A DNA stretch of 49,118 nucleotides from Bacillus aerolatus (GCF_009183655.1 NZ_WEIO01000016.1:1-49118), one strand, 5' to 3'; positions 32,601 to 41,264 are shown, counted from the first letter of the stretch. Made by a program: numbers and translations. Notes: generated by a model from the letters alone, not told the origin.

Positions 32601-33142
32601 ATGACTAAAAAAACATATGGAGATTTGGAGGGATAACTCCGGAAGTGGCGATCAAAGGTTTCGGAGGTGCTACTCTATTTTCCGCTCAGCCAAACAAAAC
32701 AGCAAAACTGTTAGAAAAGGTAATGGGACTTGAATTTATTAGGAAAGAAGGAGACTTTATCCGTTTTCGTTCTTCAGCGGACATCGGAAATGTAATTGAC
32801 TTAAAAGCAACTCCGACTGGAAGAGGTCAAATGGGTGTTGGAACTGTTCATCACATCGCATGGAGAGCTATCGACGACAATGATCAATTGGAATGGCAGA
32901 AATATGTTGCAGCAAATGGTTATGGTGTGACTCCTGTTCAAGATAGAAATTACTTTAATGCCATTTACTTCAAAGAACATGGAGAAATTCTATTTGAAAT
33001 TGCAACAGATCCTCCTGGATTCGCTCATGATGAATCACAAGAGACAATGGGAGAGCAGTTAATGTTGCTTGTGCAGTATGAACAATATAGAGAGCAACTT
33101 GAACGGAGGTTGGTTCCGATTAAGGTCAGAGAATTAGATTAA
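32601..33142 (+). pseudogene. mhqO: Ring-cleaving dioxygenase (MhqO-like) with internal deletion and frameshift
   Basis: The normal start is present: AGGAG, then ATG 32601 with MTKKTYG, as in the family. After the seventh codon the sequence jumps to the segment that normally follows the first VOC domain: ITPEVAIKGFGGATLFSAQP is read in another frame, and the original frame stops at 32636. About 130-140 codons, the entire N-terminal VOC domain, are therefore missing. The second domain is intact for 165 residues: VHHIAWRAIDD, NYFNAIYFKEHGEILFEIATDPPGF. A GTG at 32645 with GGAGGG about 12 bases before could still give a single-domain product. Two-domain enzymes need both halves, so loss of function is likely. 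A related gene at 1-270 may replace it. Confidence 0.85.
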
Positions 33143-33260
33143 TTTCGTAAAGAAAAAGATTTCGATAAACCGACTTTACTATCATGATGTGTTGAAGGGT
33201 GCCGTTTCTTCATCACCCTATTAGACAGTTCGGAAAGACTTTTTTAAAAAAACACATATA

Positions 33261-33282
33261 TATATCTTGAAATCGAGATATA
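33261..33282 (+). promoter_or_regulatory. MhqR-type operator before the DoxX gene
   Basis: TATATCTTGAAATCGAGATA followed by TA, 49 bp before the ATG at 33332, is a near palindrome of the same type as at 31885. Confidence 0.7.
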
Positions 33283-33331
33283 CTAAATGATAATATGCTA
33301 ACTAGGAATTAAAAGTTGGAGGGGACATTCT

Positions 33332-33724
33332 ATGTCAAACAAAAATGAAATTGGAACTTTATTGCTTCGCATTATGTTAGGACTTGTCTTTTTAGCAAAC
33401 GGAGTTGCTAAGTTTCAAGGCGGTATAGGGAATACAGCAGGTTGGTTTGAAAGTATAGGAATTCCAGGGTTCCTTGCTTATGCGGTGGGTATTGTTGAGT
33501 TAGTAGGTGGTATTGCTATTATTCTAGGTTTAGGGACTCGGATCGTTTCACTACTATTTGGTCTTATCATGATTGGTGCCATATTCACTGTGAAATTGCC
33601 AGATGGATTTCTAAATGGCTATGTTTACGATCTTGTACTACTAGTCATTGCTATTCACATGGTATTGAATGGCAGTAAGTTATATTCTCTTGGTCAATTG
33701 CTATTCAAAGGCAAGGAATCATAG
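33332..33724 (+). CDS. mhqP: DoxX family membrane protein (MhqP/CatD-like)
   Basis: A 130-residue protein with four membrane helices and the DoxX pattern: LLLRIMLGLVFLANGVAKFQ, then GWFESIGIPGFLAYAVGIVELVGG, then a third and fourth helix ending HMVLNGSKLYSLGQLL. In Bacillus, MhqP and CatD are encoded beside ring-cleaving dioxygenases and are induced by quinones. They are thought to take part in quinone reduction or membrane redox; the reaction is not settled. GGAGGGG precedes ATG 33332, and an MhqR-type operator lies in its promoter region. Here its dioxygenase partner upstream is damaged. Confidence 0.85.
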   Translation: MSNKNEIGTLLLRIMLGLVFLANGVAKFQGGIGNTAGWFESIGIPGFLAYAVGIVELVGGIAIILGLGTRIVSLLFGLIMIGAIFTVKLPDGFLNGYVYDLVLLVIAIHMVLNGSKLYSLGQLLFKGKES

Positions 33725-33748
33725 GAGTTCAATACCTAAGTCATCTCA

Positions 33749-33770
33749 AATATCTCGAAATCAAGAATTA
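33749..33770 (+). promoter_or_regulatory. MhqR-type operator before the quinone reductase gene
   Basis: AATATCTCGAAATCAAGAAT followed by TA: the left half matches the operator at 31885 exactly (TATCTCGAA); the right half is weaker. It lies about 130 bp before the start at 33901. Confidence 0.55.
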
Positions 33771-33900
33771 TGAAATTAATATAGCATTAAATTCCTTGCA
33801 GTAGGGAATAAAAGAACAGTAAGCATTGAAAATCATTCATTTTCAATGGAGGTGGTTCTTATAAGGATTATTAAAAACTAAACAAAAAGAAGGTGTAATT

Positions 33901-34560
33901 ATGGGGTTTTTAGACAAATTATTTAGAAAAACAAAGGAGATGGAAAATATGTCAAACGTTAAATTAGCAGTAGTTTTTTATAGTATGGGTGGAACAAATT
34001 ATCAATTAGCAAAATGGGCTGAAGAAGGAGCAAAAGCAGCTGGTGCTGAAGTAAAAGTATTAAAAGTACAAGAATTAGCTCCTGAATCGGTTATAGAAGG
34101 AAATGAAGCATGGAAAGCAACTGTCGAAGCAACAAAAGACGTTCCAGTCGCAACATCAGCTGACCTTGAATGGGCAGATGCTATTATCTTCAGTGTCCCA
34201 ACTCGATTTGGAAATATGCCATCACAAATGAAACAGTTCCTTGATATACAAGGTGGGCTTTGGGCAAACGGTAAGACAGTAAATAAAGTAGTGAGTGCGA
34301 TGACTTCTGCACAAAACCCACATGGTGGACAGGAAGCTACTCTTTTATCATTGTATACCGCAATGATGCATTGGGGTGCAATCCTTGCAACACCTGGTTA
34401 TACTGATCCAGTTCTCTTTGGAGCTGGAGGAAACCCGTACGGAACAAGTGTAACCGTAGACCAAAATGGAAAAATGATTGAAGATGTTCAAGCAGCTGTA
34501 AAACATCAAGCAAAGCGTACAGTTACAGTTGCAGAGTGGGTAAAAAAAGGAAACCAATAA
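33901..34560 (+). CDS. NAD(P)H:quinone oxidoreductase, WrbA-like flavodoxin family
   Basis: A flavodoxin-fold protein of 219 residues, or 203 from ATG 33949. The FMN phosphate loop is KLAVVFYSMGGTNYQLAKW; further motifs are ADAIIFSVPTRFGNMPSQMKQF, SAQNPHGGQEATLLSLYTAMMHWG and GNPYGTSVT. The set GxxGGG-type HGGQE and NPYG is typical of WrbA (type IV NQO), which reduces quinones by two electrons and avoids semiquinone radicals. Two starts compete: ATG 33901 with GAAGG, and ATG 33949 with AAAGGAG, the latter giving the usual family N-terminus MSNVKLAVV. An MhqR-type operator upstream places it in the local quinone-stress regulon. Confidence 0.9.
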   Translation: MGFLDKLFRKTKEMENMSNVKLAVVFYSMGGTNYQLAKWAEEGAKAAGAEVKVLKVQELAPESVIEGNEAWKATVEATKDVPVATSADLEWADAIIFSVPTRFGNMPSQMKQFLDIQGGLWANGKTVNKVVSAMTSAQNPHGGQEATLLSLYTAMMHWGAILATPGYTDPVLFGAGGNPYGTSVTVDQNGKMIEDVQAAVKHQAKRTVTVAEWVKKGNQ

Positions 34561-34575
34561 TTATATTTCAATATG

Positions 34576-34608
34576 GAGCCAATCGGATTTTTGATTGGCT
34601 CTTTTTTA
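34576..34608 (+). terminator. Rho-independent terminator
   Basis: GAGCCAATC / GATTGGCTC perfect stem with an eight-base loop and six T residues, after the quinone reductase stop. Confidence 0.92.
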
Positions 34609-34759
34609 GTGAGCTCACTTGAATACAGGCAATTATCTCTTAAAAAAGCCGTCTAATTTGGTGTTGACAATCCATATAACTCTTATTTTCTAAATAAGTC
34701 TTCTATTTTCATATGTAAAACCCCTTCCTGAATCTTGTGCATTCCCATAGTTTTGTTTT

Positions 34760-35200
34760 CTACTTCTCTGTAAGGTATTTAATCATAGCAACTTCATCAC
34801 ATCGATTAAATTTGGGACAATTCATGCAATCAATCCAAACTTTTTCTGGTAGAGTTTCCTTTTCAACAATGTTGAATCCACATTTTATAAAAAAGTCTAC
34901 TTGATAAGTTAAAGATATTAATCTTTCAACTCCTAGCTTAGAGCTTTCCATAATAATATGATTAACTAACATACGTCCTATACCTTTATGGTGATATTTA
35001 GGATCTACTACCAAGGAACGTACCTCTGCTAAGTCTTTCCCTAACATATGTAATCCTGCTACTCCTACTACCTGTTCTTTATCTTTTACAACATACATAC
35101 ATTGTAAGTGTTGATAAATTGATAAAACGGACCGGGGTAGAACTATTTCTTCATTGGCATATAGAAAGGGGGAAGCTTCTTTAAAAAACAGAGAAAGTAT
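34760..35200 (-). pseudogene. N-terminally truncated GNAT acetyltransferase
   Basis: The conserved GNAT core is clear: VVKDKEQVVGVAGLHMLGKDLAEVRSLVV, then the acetyl-CoA loop HHKGIGRMLVNHII, and LTYQVDFFIKCGFNIVEKETLP; it also has CMNCPKFNRCDE, a Cys-rich tail. The first ATG (35098) has no ribosome binding site, and family-like residues continue upstream in frame: SPFLYANEEIVLPRSVLSIY lies at about 35110-35170. The frame runs to a stop at 35203 without any ATG, GTG or TTG, so the first 20 or so residues of the gene are missing. The protein resembles ArgA-like/YjaB-type N-acetyltransferases. It is probably dead, or is expressed only as a fragment. Confidence 0.7.
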
Positions 35201-35300
35201 TTAAAGTGGATATAATCTTTGCACTAGAACCCATTTTAGACGGCCAGAACTTTTTTGCACTATATAGCCAGAAATAAAAAAGATAGCCTAGTGGCTACCC

Positions 35301-35507
35301 TTAAAGCGTCCTGCTCATGGACACTTTCTTGTACAGTGCGATTACCGCCTTATTCTCAGCTTCCCATGCCTCATTCCTTAACGTTGGTATCTCAAATTCC
35401 TGTTCTAATTCAGTCATTAAAGAAGCAAGCATTTTCGCTTTATCTCCATTTGAAAAATTCCCATGAAGAATTGTTTCGTAACGCTGGTTGTACTCTGCTA
35501 GTGTCAT
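35301..35507 (-). CDS. Small hypothetical protein, 68 residues
   Basis: The product begins MTLAEYNQRYETILHGNFSN and continues with a helix GDKAKMLASLMTELEQEF and a C-terminal helix. Acidic, soluble, no recognised family. The second ATG (35507) is chosen since GAGGGG lies ten bases before it; an ATG at 35525 would overlap that site. It stands alone on the minus strand. Confidence 0.5.
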   Translation of the reverse strand: MTLAEYNQRYETILHGNFSNGDKAKMLASLMTELEQEFEIPTLRNEAWEAENKAVIALYKKVSMSRTL

Positions 35508-35525
35508 TATATCTTTTCCCCTCAT

Positions 35526-36060
35526 ACTCTTTACTTTTTATTTATGATTATATCAGCTCCTTAATGGCGAAAGCAGTCGGTTTTTATGCAAGGTTTTATG
35601 AGCTGTTTAGAGTACATCCTACAAAAAGACACCCAAAAACCCGTCAAATCAACAATATATAAAATCCTGCATGCTGAGGAATAAGAGACAGCTGCCATGA
35701 TTGTTTTATCGTTCAAGTTGAAGAAAATAAAATAAATGACCAAGATTGAATTATCTTAAACGGTAATTCTTTTTTTTACTTAAAAGTTTCTTTAGGGAAC
35801 TATCAAAAGTGAACACACAATTGATAGATACCTCGTACCAACGCAGAATTACGAGTTAAACCAGTATCAAAAGTCACCTTCGTAGACTTGATCACTGAAT
35901 CGATGGAAGGTAAGCGGGTATTATTAAAAGTTTACAAAATTATTTAATATTTTGTGGTTCATAGCATAAACCCTTTCACCAAACTTACTAGCAATCAGGC
36001 ATATTCTTCGGATAAATTCGGCGGTTTGCTGCTTTGATATAAAGAAGTTAATTGTCATTT
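35526..36060. other. Gene-free stretch
   Basis: Several short frames exist but none has a start with a ribosome binding site. A terminator-like hairpin (GAATTATC / GGTAATTC, 35748-35769, then eight T residues) suggests that a decayed gene once ended here. The direct repeat TATCAAAAGT occurs near 35808 and 35868. Nothing else recognisable was found. Confidence 0.4.
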
Positions 36061-36071
36061 TAAAAAACATT

Positions 36072-36121
36072 TTGACAACAGACTTTCAAAATGCTATATT
36101 TTGATTGTGAAAGCGTTTTAT
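36072..36121 (+). promoter_or_regulatory. Sigma-A promoter and cre site of the sialic acid operon
   Basis: TTGACA (36072-36077), 17-bp spacer, TATATT (36095-36100). TGAAAGCGTTTTAT at 36108-36121 matches the CcpA site TGWAAGCGYTWWCA at 12 of 14 positions and covers the start point, so glucose repression through CcpA is expected. An additional operator for the operon's RpiR regulator should be nearby, but no clear palindrome was seen. Confidence 0.75.
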
Positions 36122-36205
36122 TCGTCTCTACACGCTCGGAGATAATAGCGCATACAAAGACGATTATAGATAATGACATCTTTGCAATGAGGTAGGAGAG
36201 TTAGA

Positions 36206-36892
36206 ATGAGTATTTTAGAGAGAATTAACAAGAAATTAATTGTATCCTGTCAGGCACTGGAGGATGAGCCGCTGCATGATTCCTATATTATGAGCAAAAT
36301 GGCCTTGGCTGCAAAGCTGGGCGGAGCTTCAGGAATCCGTGCCAACACCGTAAAGGATATACAAGCGATTAAACAAGAAGTGGACCTTCCGATTATTGGC
36401 ATTATCAAAAAAGATTTTCCTGATAGTGAGGTCTATATTACTCCGACATTACAGGAAGTGGAAGAGCTTTACACAGAGGGGGTTGACATCATTGCGTTTG
36501 CCGCGACAAAACAAGTAAGACCCGATGGGCAAAGTTTTCTCGAGTTCTTTTCAGAAGTAAAAGCAAGTTATCCGAATCAATTGTTCATGGCGGATGTATC
36601 TACACTGGAAGAAGCGATAGCTGCCGAAAAAGTGGGTGTAGACATTATAGCAACGACCATGGCAGGATATACCCCTTATTCTAAAGGAACAGTTCCATTG
36701 GAATTCTTAGAACAAGTAGTCGCACACATTTCTGTTCCCGTAATTGCAGAAGGAAATATTGATACACCTGAAAAAGCAAAACAGGCTCTAGATATCGGTG
36801 CACATGCGGTTGTCGTTGGAAGTGCGATTACCAGACCGAAACTAATCACTGAAAAATTTACAGAAGCAATAAATGTCCATTCAATGAAATAA
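36206..36892 (+). CDS. nanE: N-acetylmannosamine-6-phosphate 2-epimerase
   Basis: The 228-residue TIM-barrel product matches Nan[21 protein letters not shown] at the N-terminus, [34 protein letters not shown] (catalytic Lys region), [13 protein letters not shown] and [34 protein letters not shown] by segments. It turns ManNAc-6-phosphate into GlcNAc-6-phosphate. GTAGGAGAG precedes ATG 36206. First gene of the cluster, 108 bp after the promoter; nanA follows after 98 bp. Confidence 0.95.
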   Translation: MSILERINKKLIVSCQALEDEPLHDSYIMSKMALAAKLGGASGIRANTVKDIQAIKQEVDLPIIGIIKKDFPDSEVYITPTLQEVEELYTEGVDIIAFAATKQVRPDGQSFLEFFSEVKASYPNQLFMADVSTLEEAIAAEKVGVDIIATTMAGYTPYSKGTVPLEFLEQVVAHISVPVIAEGNIDTPEKAKQALDIGAHAVVVGSAITRPKLITEKFTEAINVHSMK

Positions 36893-36990
36893 TTTTTTGA
36901 AAATTAGGATTTGCTTAAAATATAACTGGACAGAGAAGAAATCTAAGACCAACAAAAATACTGACTAAAAATAAATTAGAGGGTGATGAC

Positions 36991-37857
36991 ATGAAAGGGA
37001 TTTTTACAGCACTAATGTGTTCATTTGATGAAAAAGGAAAGATTAATGAAAAAGGACTAAGAGAAATTGTTCGCTACAACATCGATCAATCAAAAGTTGA
37101 TGGGCTCTATGTAAATGGGAGTACAGGTGAAAACTTCTTAATCTCAACCGAGCAAAAAAAGCAAATCTTTGAAATTGTCAAAGACGAAGCAGGAGATCAA
37201 ATAAAACTGATTGCTCAAGTGGGTGCTCTTAATATTGATGAGGCCGTAGAGCTGGCTCGCTTCGCAACCGACTTAAAATACGATGCTATTTCCGCAGTTA
37301 CACCTTTTTACTATAAGTTTGATTTTGAAGAGATTAAGGATTACTACAATACGATTTTAGAAAATGTAGATAATCAAATGATCATTTATTCCATTCCTGC
37401 ATTGACCGGGGTAAGCATGAACCTAGAACAATTTGGCGAGCTTTTTGAAAATGAAAAAGTTATTGGTGTTAAGTTTACGGCTCCAGACTTTTTCTTATTA
37501 GAGAGAATCCGTCATGCATTCCCTGAGAAACTTATTTATTCCGGTTTTGATGAAATGCTTCTTTCTGCAAGCGTTTTAAATGTAGATGGAGCGATTGGCA
37601 GTACATTCAATGTCAACGGGCAAAGAGCAAAGCAGATCTTTGAATTGGCGCAAAAAGGACAACTTGCTGAAGCGAGAGAAATCCAAAAAGTGACCAATGA
37701 TCTGATTTCAGAAATTTTGGAAAATGGCCTATATCAAACAATTAAAGAGATTTTGAAAACAAAAGGTGTAGATGCAGGTGTTTGCAGAAAGCCAATGAAA
37801 GCGCTAACGGATGAAAAAATACAAAAAGCAAAACAGATTGCTGAAAAATATGTATAA
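36991..37857 (+). CDS. nanA: N-acetylneuraminate lyase
   Basis: The 288-residue product is a class I aldolase of the DapA/NanA superfamily. Seen: the GSTGEN loop (43-48), Tyr133 (IIYSIPALTG) and the Schiff-base Lys161 (GVKFTAPD). The ALTG and NGSTGENFLIS versions are those of sialic acid lyases. It splits N-acetylneuraminate into ManNAc and pyruvate. AGAGGGTGATG precedes ATG 36991. Second gene of the cluster; the symporter starts 23 bp later. Confidence 0.94.
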   Translation: MKGIFTALMCSFDEKGKINEKGLREIVRYNIDQSKVDGLYVNGSTGENFLISTEQKKQIFEIVKDEAGDQIKLIAQVGALNIDEAVELARFATDLKYDAISAVTPFYYKFDFEEIKDYYNTILENVDNQMIIYSIPALTGVSMNLEQFGELFENEKVIGVKFTAPDFFLLERIRHAFPEKLIYSGFDEMLLSASVLNVDGAIGSTFNVNGQRAKQIFELAQKGQLAEAREIQKVTNDLISEILENGLYQTIKEILKTKGVDAGVCRKPMKALTDEKIQKAKQIAEKYV

Positions 37858-37880
37858 GCACTAAATAAGGAGGTGCCTAA

Positions 37881-39377
37881 ATGGACGGAAAATTTGCCGT
37901 TATTGATTACATTATTTTATTTGCCTATTTAATATTCATCCTATATGTAGGGATTGCAGTAGCCAAAAAAGAAATGCAAGGGAAAGAATTCTTTAAAGGC
38001 GATGGCTCGATCCCTTGGTGGGTGACATCCGTTAGTTTGTTCGCGACCCTCTTAAGTCCAATTTCGTTTTTATCGCTTGCAGGAAACTCTTATTTAGGCA
38101 CATGGGAGCTTTGGTTTGCTCAATTAGGTTTGTTTATTGCCATGCCTGTTGCTATTTACTTCTTCCTGCCTGTATATAAAAAGTTGAATTTAGATACAGC
38201 CTATGAGTATTTAGAGCGGCGTTTTGATAGAAATATGAGAATTGTTGGCAGTGTTCTCTTTATAGTATATCAAGTTGGCCGGATGTCTATTATTATGTAC
38301 TTGCCAGCGATTGCCTTAACTGCTGTTACAGGAATCAATACAGTGGTGATTATCCTATTTATGGGTGTAATTGCGACAATTTATTCGGCTTTTGGCGGAA
38401 TCAAATCCGTACTTTGGACAGACTTTATCCAAGGGATTGTATTGATCGGCGGCGGTATTTTTGCTCTTATTATGCTTCTTTTCTCAATCGACGGCGGAGT
38501 TAGTGAAGTATTGCGTGTCGGTTCGACTGATCATAAATTCTTTACGGATACGGTTTTGTTCGATCCAAACTTTGTAAATAACAGTATACTTCTAGTCCTC
38601 GTTGGTGCAGGATTGTCTACAGCCTTTTCTTATATTTCAAGTCAGGACATGGTTCAGCGTTATTTGACTACAAATGATTTGAAGGAAATGAATAAAATGA
38701 CTTACTTAAATGGGGCGCTTTCCCTTGGTACGGCCACCTTATTCTTCTTTATTGGAACAGCGTTGTATGTCTTTTATACTCAGCAAGCAGGTTCAATGCC
38801 AGAAGGAAAGGCTGACTTAATCTTTGCTAATTTTATCGTCAGTGAACTTCCAGCGGGTATTTCTGGTTTATTAATTGCAGGTTTGTTTGCAGCTGGCCAA
38901 TCCACTCTTTCGACTGGATTAAATAGTGTCGCAACAAGCTGGACATTAGATATTCAAAAAGTGCTTAAGCCGAATATAAGTGATGAAAAAAGTACAAAAA
39001 TCGCTCGAAATGTTTCCACAATTGTTGGAATTTTTTCCATCGCCTTTGCGATTGTGCTTGCCTATTCCGATGTTGGTTCAGCCTATTCATGGTTCAACGG
39101 ACTAATGGGATTAGCATTAGGGATCATTGGCGGTACCTTTACACTAGGCGTTATGACGAAAAAGGCAAATTCTAAAGGGGCTCTTTTAGGTTTCATTGCT
39201 ACAACGATTGTAGCTATTTATGTTTCCTACTTTACTGAAATATCATTATGGGCCTACTCAATCATTAATCTAATTGCTTCCCTTGTGTTTGGATATGGAT
39301 TTAGCTTACTCTTTAGTGAAAAAAGTAAAGCTCAGGGCGCAGAACTGACTTTTTATGATAAAAAAAAGTTAGGGTAA
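37881..39377 (+). CDS. Sodium:solute symporter, probable sialic acid transporter
   Basis: The 498-residue membrane protein has about 13 hydrophobic segments and the SSS-family layout: YIILFAYLIFILYVGIAVAKK, FFKGDGSIPWWVTSVSLFATLLSPISFLSLAG (sodium-binding helix 1), YEYLERRFDRNMR, IYSAFGGIKSVLWTDFIQG and AGLFAAGQSTLSTGLNS. Some members of this family (SiaT) import N-acetylneuraminate with sodium. Placement between nanA and nanK points to sialic acid or a derivative as the substrate; this is inferred from context. AAGGAGGTG precedes ATG 37881. Confidence 0.87.
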   Translation: MDGKFAVIDYIILFAYLIFILYVGIAVAKKEMQGKEFFKGDGSIPWWVTSVSLFATLLSPISFLSLAGNSYLGTWELWFAQLGLFIAMPVAIYFFLPVYKKLNLDTAYEYLERRFDRNMRIVGSVLFIVYQVGRMSIIMYLPAIALTAVTGINTVVIILFMGVIATIYSAFGGIKSVLWTDFIQGIVLIGGGIFALIMLLFSIDGGVSEVLRVGSTDHKFFTDTVLFDPNFVNNSILLVLVGAGLSTAFSYISSQDMVQRYLTTNDLKEMNKMTYLNGALSLGTATLFFFIGTALYVFYTQQAGSMPEGKADLIFANFIVSELPAGISGLLIAGLFAAGQSTLSTGLNSVATSWTLDIQKVLKPNISDEKSTKIARNVSTIVGIFSIAFAIVLAYSDVGSAYSWFNGLMGLALGIIGGTFTLGVMTKKANSKGALLGFIATTIVAIYVSYFTEISLWAYSIINLIASLVFGYGFSLLFSEKSKAQGAELTFYDKKKLG

Positions 39378-39416
39378 CAAGGAAGATGTTAAAACTAGAT
39401 AAGACTAGGTGAGATC

Positions 39417-41132
39417 ATGGTAAAAATCAGCAGGAAAATCAGGACCGATATTTTAGTGGTCGGAAGCGGTTTATCAGGGATAAAGGTCAGTAAAGAACTA
39501 GCTGATCAGCAGCATCATGTTCTTCTGGCGACAAAGATGAAAGTAGCATCCGGCTCGAGCTTTTATCCTTTGAAGGCTTCCCTTGGAACACAAGTATCCA
39601 AAGACAAAAAAGATGAGCAGACTTTTCTAAGCGATATCGAAGATTTAAGCCGGGGAATGCACCGGCAGGACTTGGCCGAGGTGTATGTTCAAGAAATTCC
39701 TGAAAGAGTGAAGGAATATAAAGACATTGGGGTAAACGCCAAAAAATTGGAAGGGGAGCGCAAAGCTTGTTTCGCTCCTCATTCCCGTGATATTTATTTA
39801 CTAAGTGATTGGGATCAGATCCGGGAAAACGTCAGAGAGATTTTCTCTCAATATGATCATCTTGCCATCATGGAAAAAACCGTCGTCATTACCTTGATAA
39901 AAAAGGAGCAGCGCATTGTTGGCGCCCTTCTTTTAGATGAGAAAAATGAGCTGGTATTGGTTGAATGCAAAGCTGCTATTTTAGCGACAGGCGGTTTTGG
40001 AAGTATTTACAAGCATAACCTCAATCCAAACGATGTGGATGGATCAGGGCATATTCTTGCACTTGAAGCGGGCGCCAGTCTCGTCAACATGGAATTTATT
40101 CAATTTATTCCAGGGATCACCACTCCCCGATATAAAACATTATTTGGGGAGCATACCCTTATGTACTGTCATGATATCGTCGGCGAGAATGGGGAAAGTT
40201 TGCTGGATTCTTTTCTTCCTGAAGGATTGTCAAAAAAGGAATGCTTGGAAATCAGAAGCACCCATGGACCATTTACTCATTCGCTTGAGTCCAAGTACTT
40301 TGATATTGCAATGATGAAACAGATTATTTCCTCAAGAAGTGAAAAAGGATTTCAACTTCTGTATGATGAAAAGCTTTATGAGAATCAAGAAGAATTCTAT
40401 ACCGTTTATTTAAATTGGTTAAAAGAAAAAAATGTTCATTTAATTGAAAATGAGATTCGGATTACTCCATTTGCCCATGCCAGTAATGGAGGGGTATATA
40501 TTGATATCTATGGCCGTACTGGGGTGGAGGGCTTGTATGCGATCGGAGAACTTTCTTGTAATATTGAAGGCGCTAATCGCCTTGGCGGGAACTCTACGGG
40601 AGCCTGCATGGTGTTTGGAAAGCGGGCTGCAGTCCATTGTGGAGAGTATGTCCGGGGGATAGGCGTACATGAAATTAGTGAAGATGAGGGACATGCTCAT
40701 TTAGAGAAATTATTTGGAGCTAATGGTAAAATGAAAAGGATCACCGCTTCAGTTTCGGATAGTGAGCTTAAAAGAATAGAGGAACAAGCTCACCATATTA
40801 TTGATAAGATCAAAGAAGTTATGTGGTATTACGGAAACGTGGTTCGTACTGAGAAGCAGCTAACACAAGCGCTTCAAGAAATTAGTTCATTGGAATTGCA
40901 GATGGATGTTCGTCTATTTTTTCAACAGCCAGCTTCAAGAAGGTTAGCGATAAAAGCAAAGAATTTTATCAAGCTTTCACAAATTCTGCTGCAGGCGATG
41001 CTTGAGAGGAAAGAAAGCAGGGGGGCCCATTACCGTGAGGACCACCCTCACGAAGATCCGGCATTCGAACAGCGCTTGTTTGTATCAGAATCACAGACTG
41101 GAACGATGCAATTTACGTTTCTCAACCAATAG
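39417..41132 (+). CDS. FAD-dependent oxidoreductase of the fumarate reductase / L-aspartate oxidase superfamily
   Basis: A 571-residue flavoprotein: the dinucleotide-binding motif ILVVGSGLSGIKVS (residues about 12-24), AAILATGGFGSIYKHNLNP, the substrate-domain residue His354 (AHASNGGVYIDIYGR), GLYAIGELSCN and Arg388 in EGANRLGGNSTGACMVFG, then a helical C-terminal domain as in SdhA/FrdA/NadB. The residue before GANRLG is Glu384, where FrdA and NadB have His. The covalent-FAD histidine motif of SdhA is missing (SGSSFYPLKASLG instead), so FAD is probably non-covalent. No iron-sulfur or membrane subunit follows. Such enzymes oxidise or reduce a C-C bond next to a carboxylate. It lies 39 bp after the symporter, in the sialic acid operon, and ends in a terminator. 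Confidence 0.85.
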   Translation: MVKISRKIRTDILVVGSGLSGIKVSKELADQQHHVLLATKMKVASGSSFYPLKASLGTQVSKDKKDEQTFLSDIEDLSRGMHRQDLAEVYVQEIPERVKEYKDIGVNAKKLEGERKACFAPHSRDIYLLSDWDQIRENVREIFSQYDHLAIMEKTVVITLIKKEQRIVGALLLDEKNELVLVECKAAILATGGFGSIYKHNLNPNDVDGSGHILALEAGASLVNMEFIQFIPGITTPRYKTLFGEHTLMYCHDIVGENGESLLDSFLPEGLSKKECLEIRSTHGPFTHSLESKYFDIAMMKQIISSRSEKGFQLLYDEKLYENQEEFYTVYLNWLKEKNVHLIENEIRITPFAHASNGGVYIDIYGRTGVEGLYAIGELSCNIEGANRLGGNSTGACMVFGKRAAVHCGEYVRGIGVHEISEDEGHAHLEKLFGANGKMKRITASVSDSELKRIEEQAHHIIDKIKEVMWYYGNVVRTEKQLTQALQEISSLELQMDVRLFFQQPASRRLAIKAKNFIKLSQILLQAMLERKESRGAHYREDHPHEDPAFEQRLFVSESQTGTMQFTFLNQ

Positions 41133-41157
41133 TTTTCTTTATCACTCATAAAAATTC

Positions 41158-41190
41158 GAGAAAAACCTGTATATCGGTTTTTCTCTTTTT
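41158..41190 (+). terminator. Rho-independent terminator inside the cluster
   Basis: GAGAAAAACC / GGTTTTTCTC perfect ten-bp stem with a TGTATATC loop and five T residues. It separates nanE-nanA-symporter-flavoprotein from nanK-rpiR-nagA, so the latter part probably has its own promoter or depends on read-through. Confidence 0.87.
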
Positions 41191-41264
41191 AGTGTCAAGC
41201 AACAGTGCTTTCATAGCAAGGAACCTGCGTTTTTCTTATTTGTATAGATAAAGGAGAATTCATC

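Noticed and set aside
35255-35662. 135-codon plus-strand frame overlapping the 68-residue minus-strand gene
   Set aside because: Lacks a ribosome binding site; composition (Ser/Leu/Tyr-rich) looks like antisense of the better-supported small gene.
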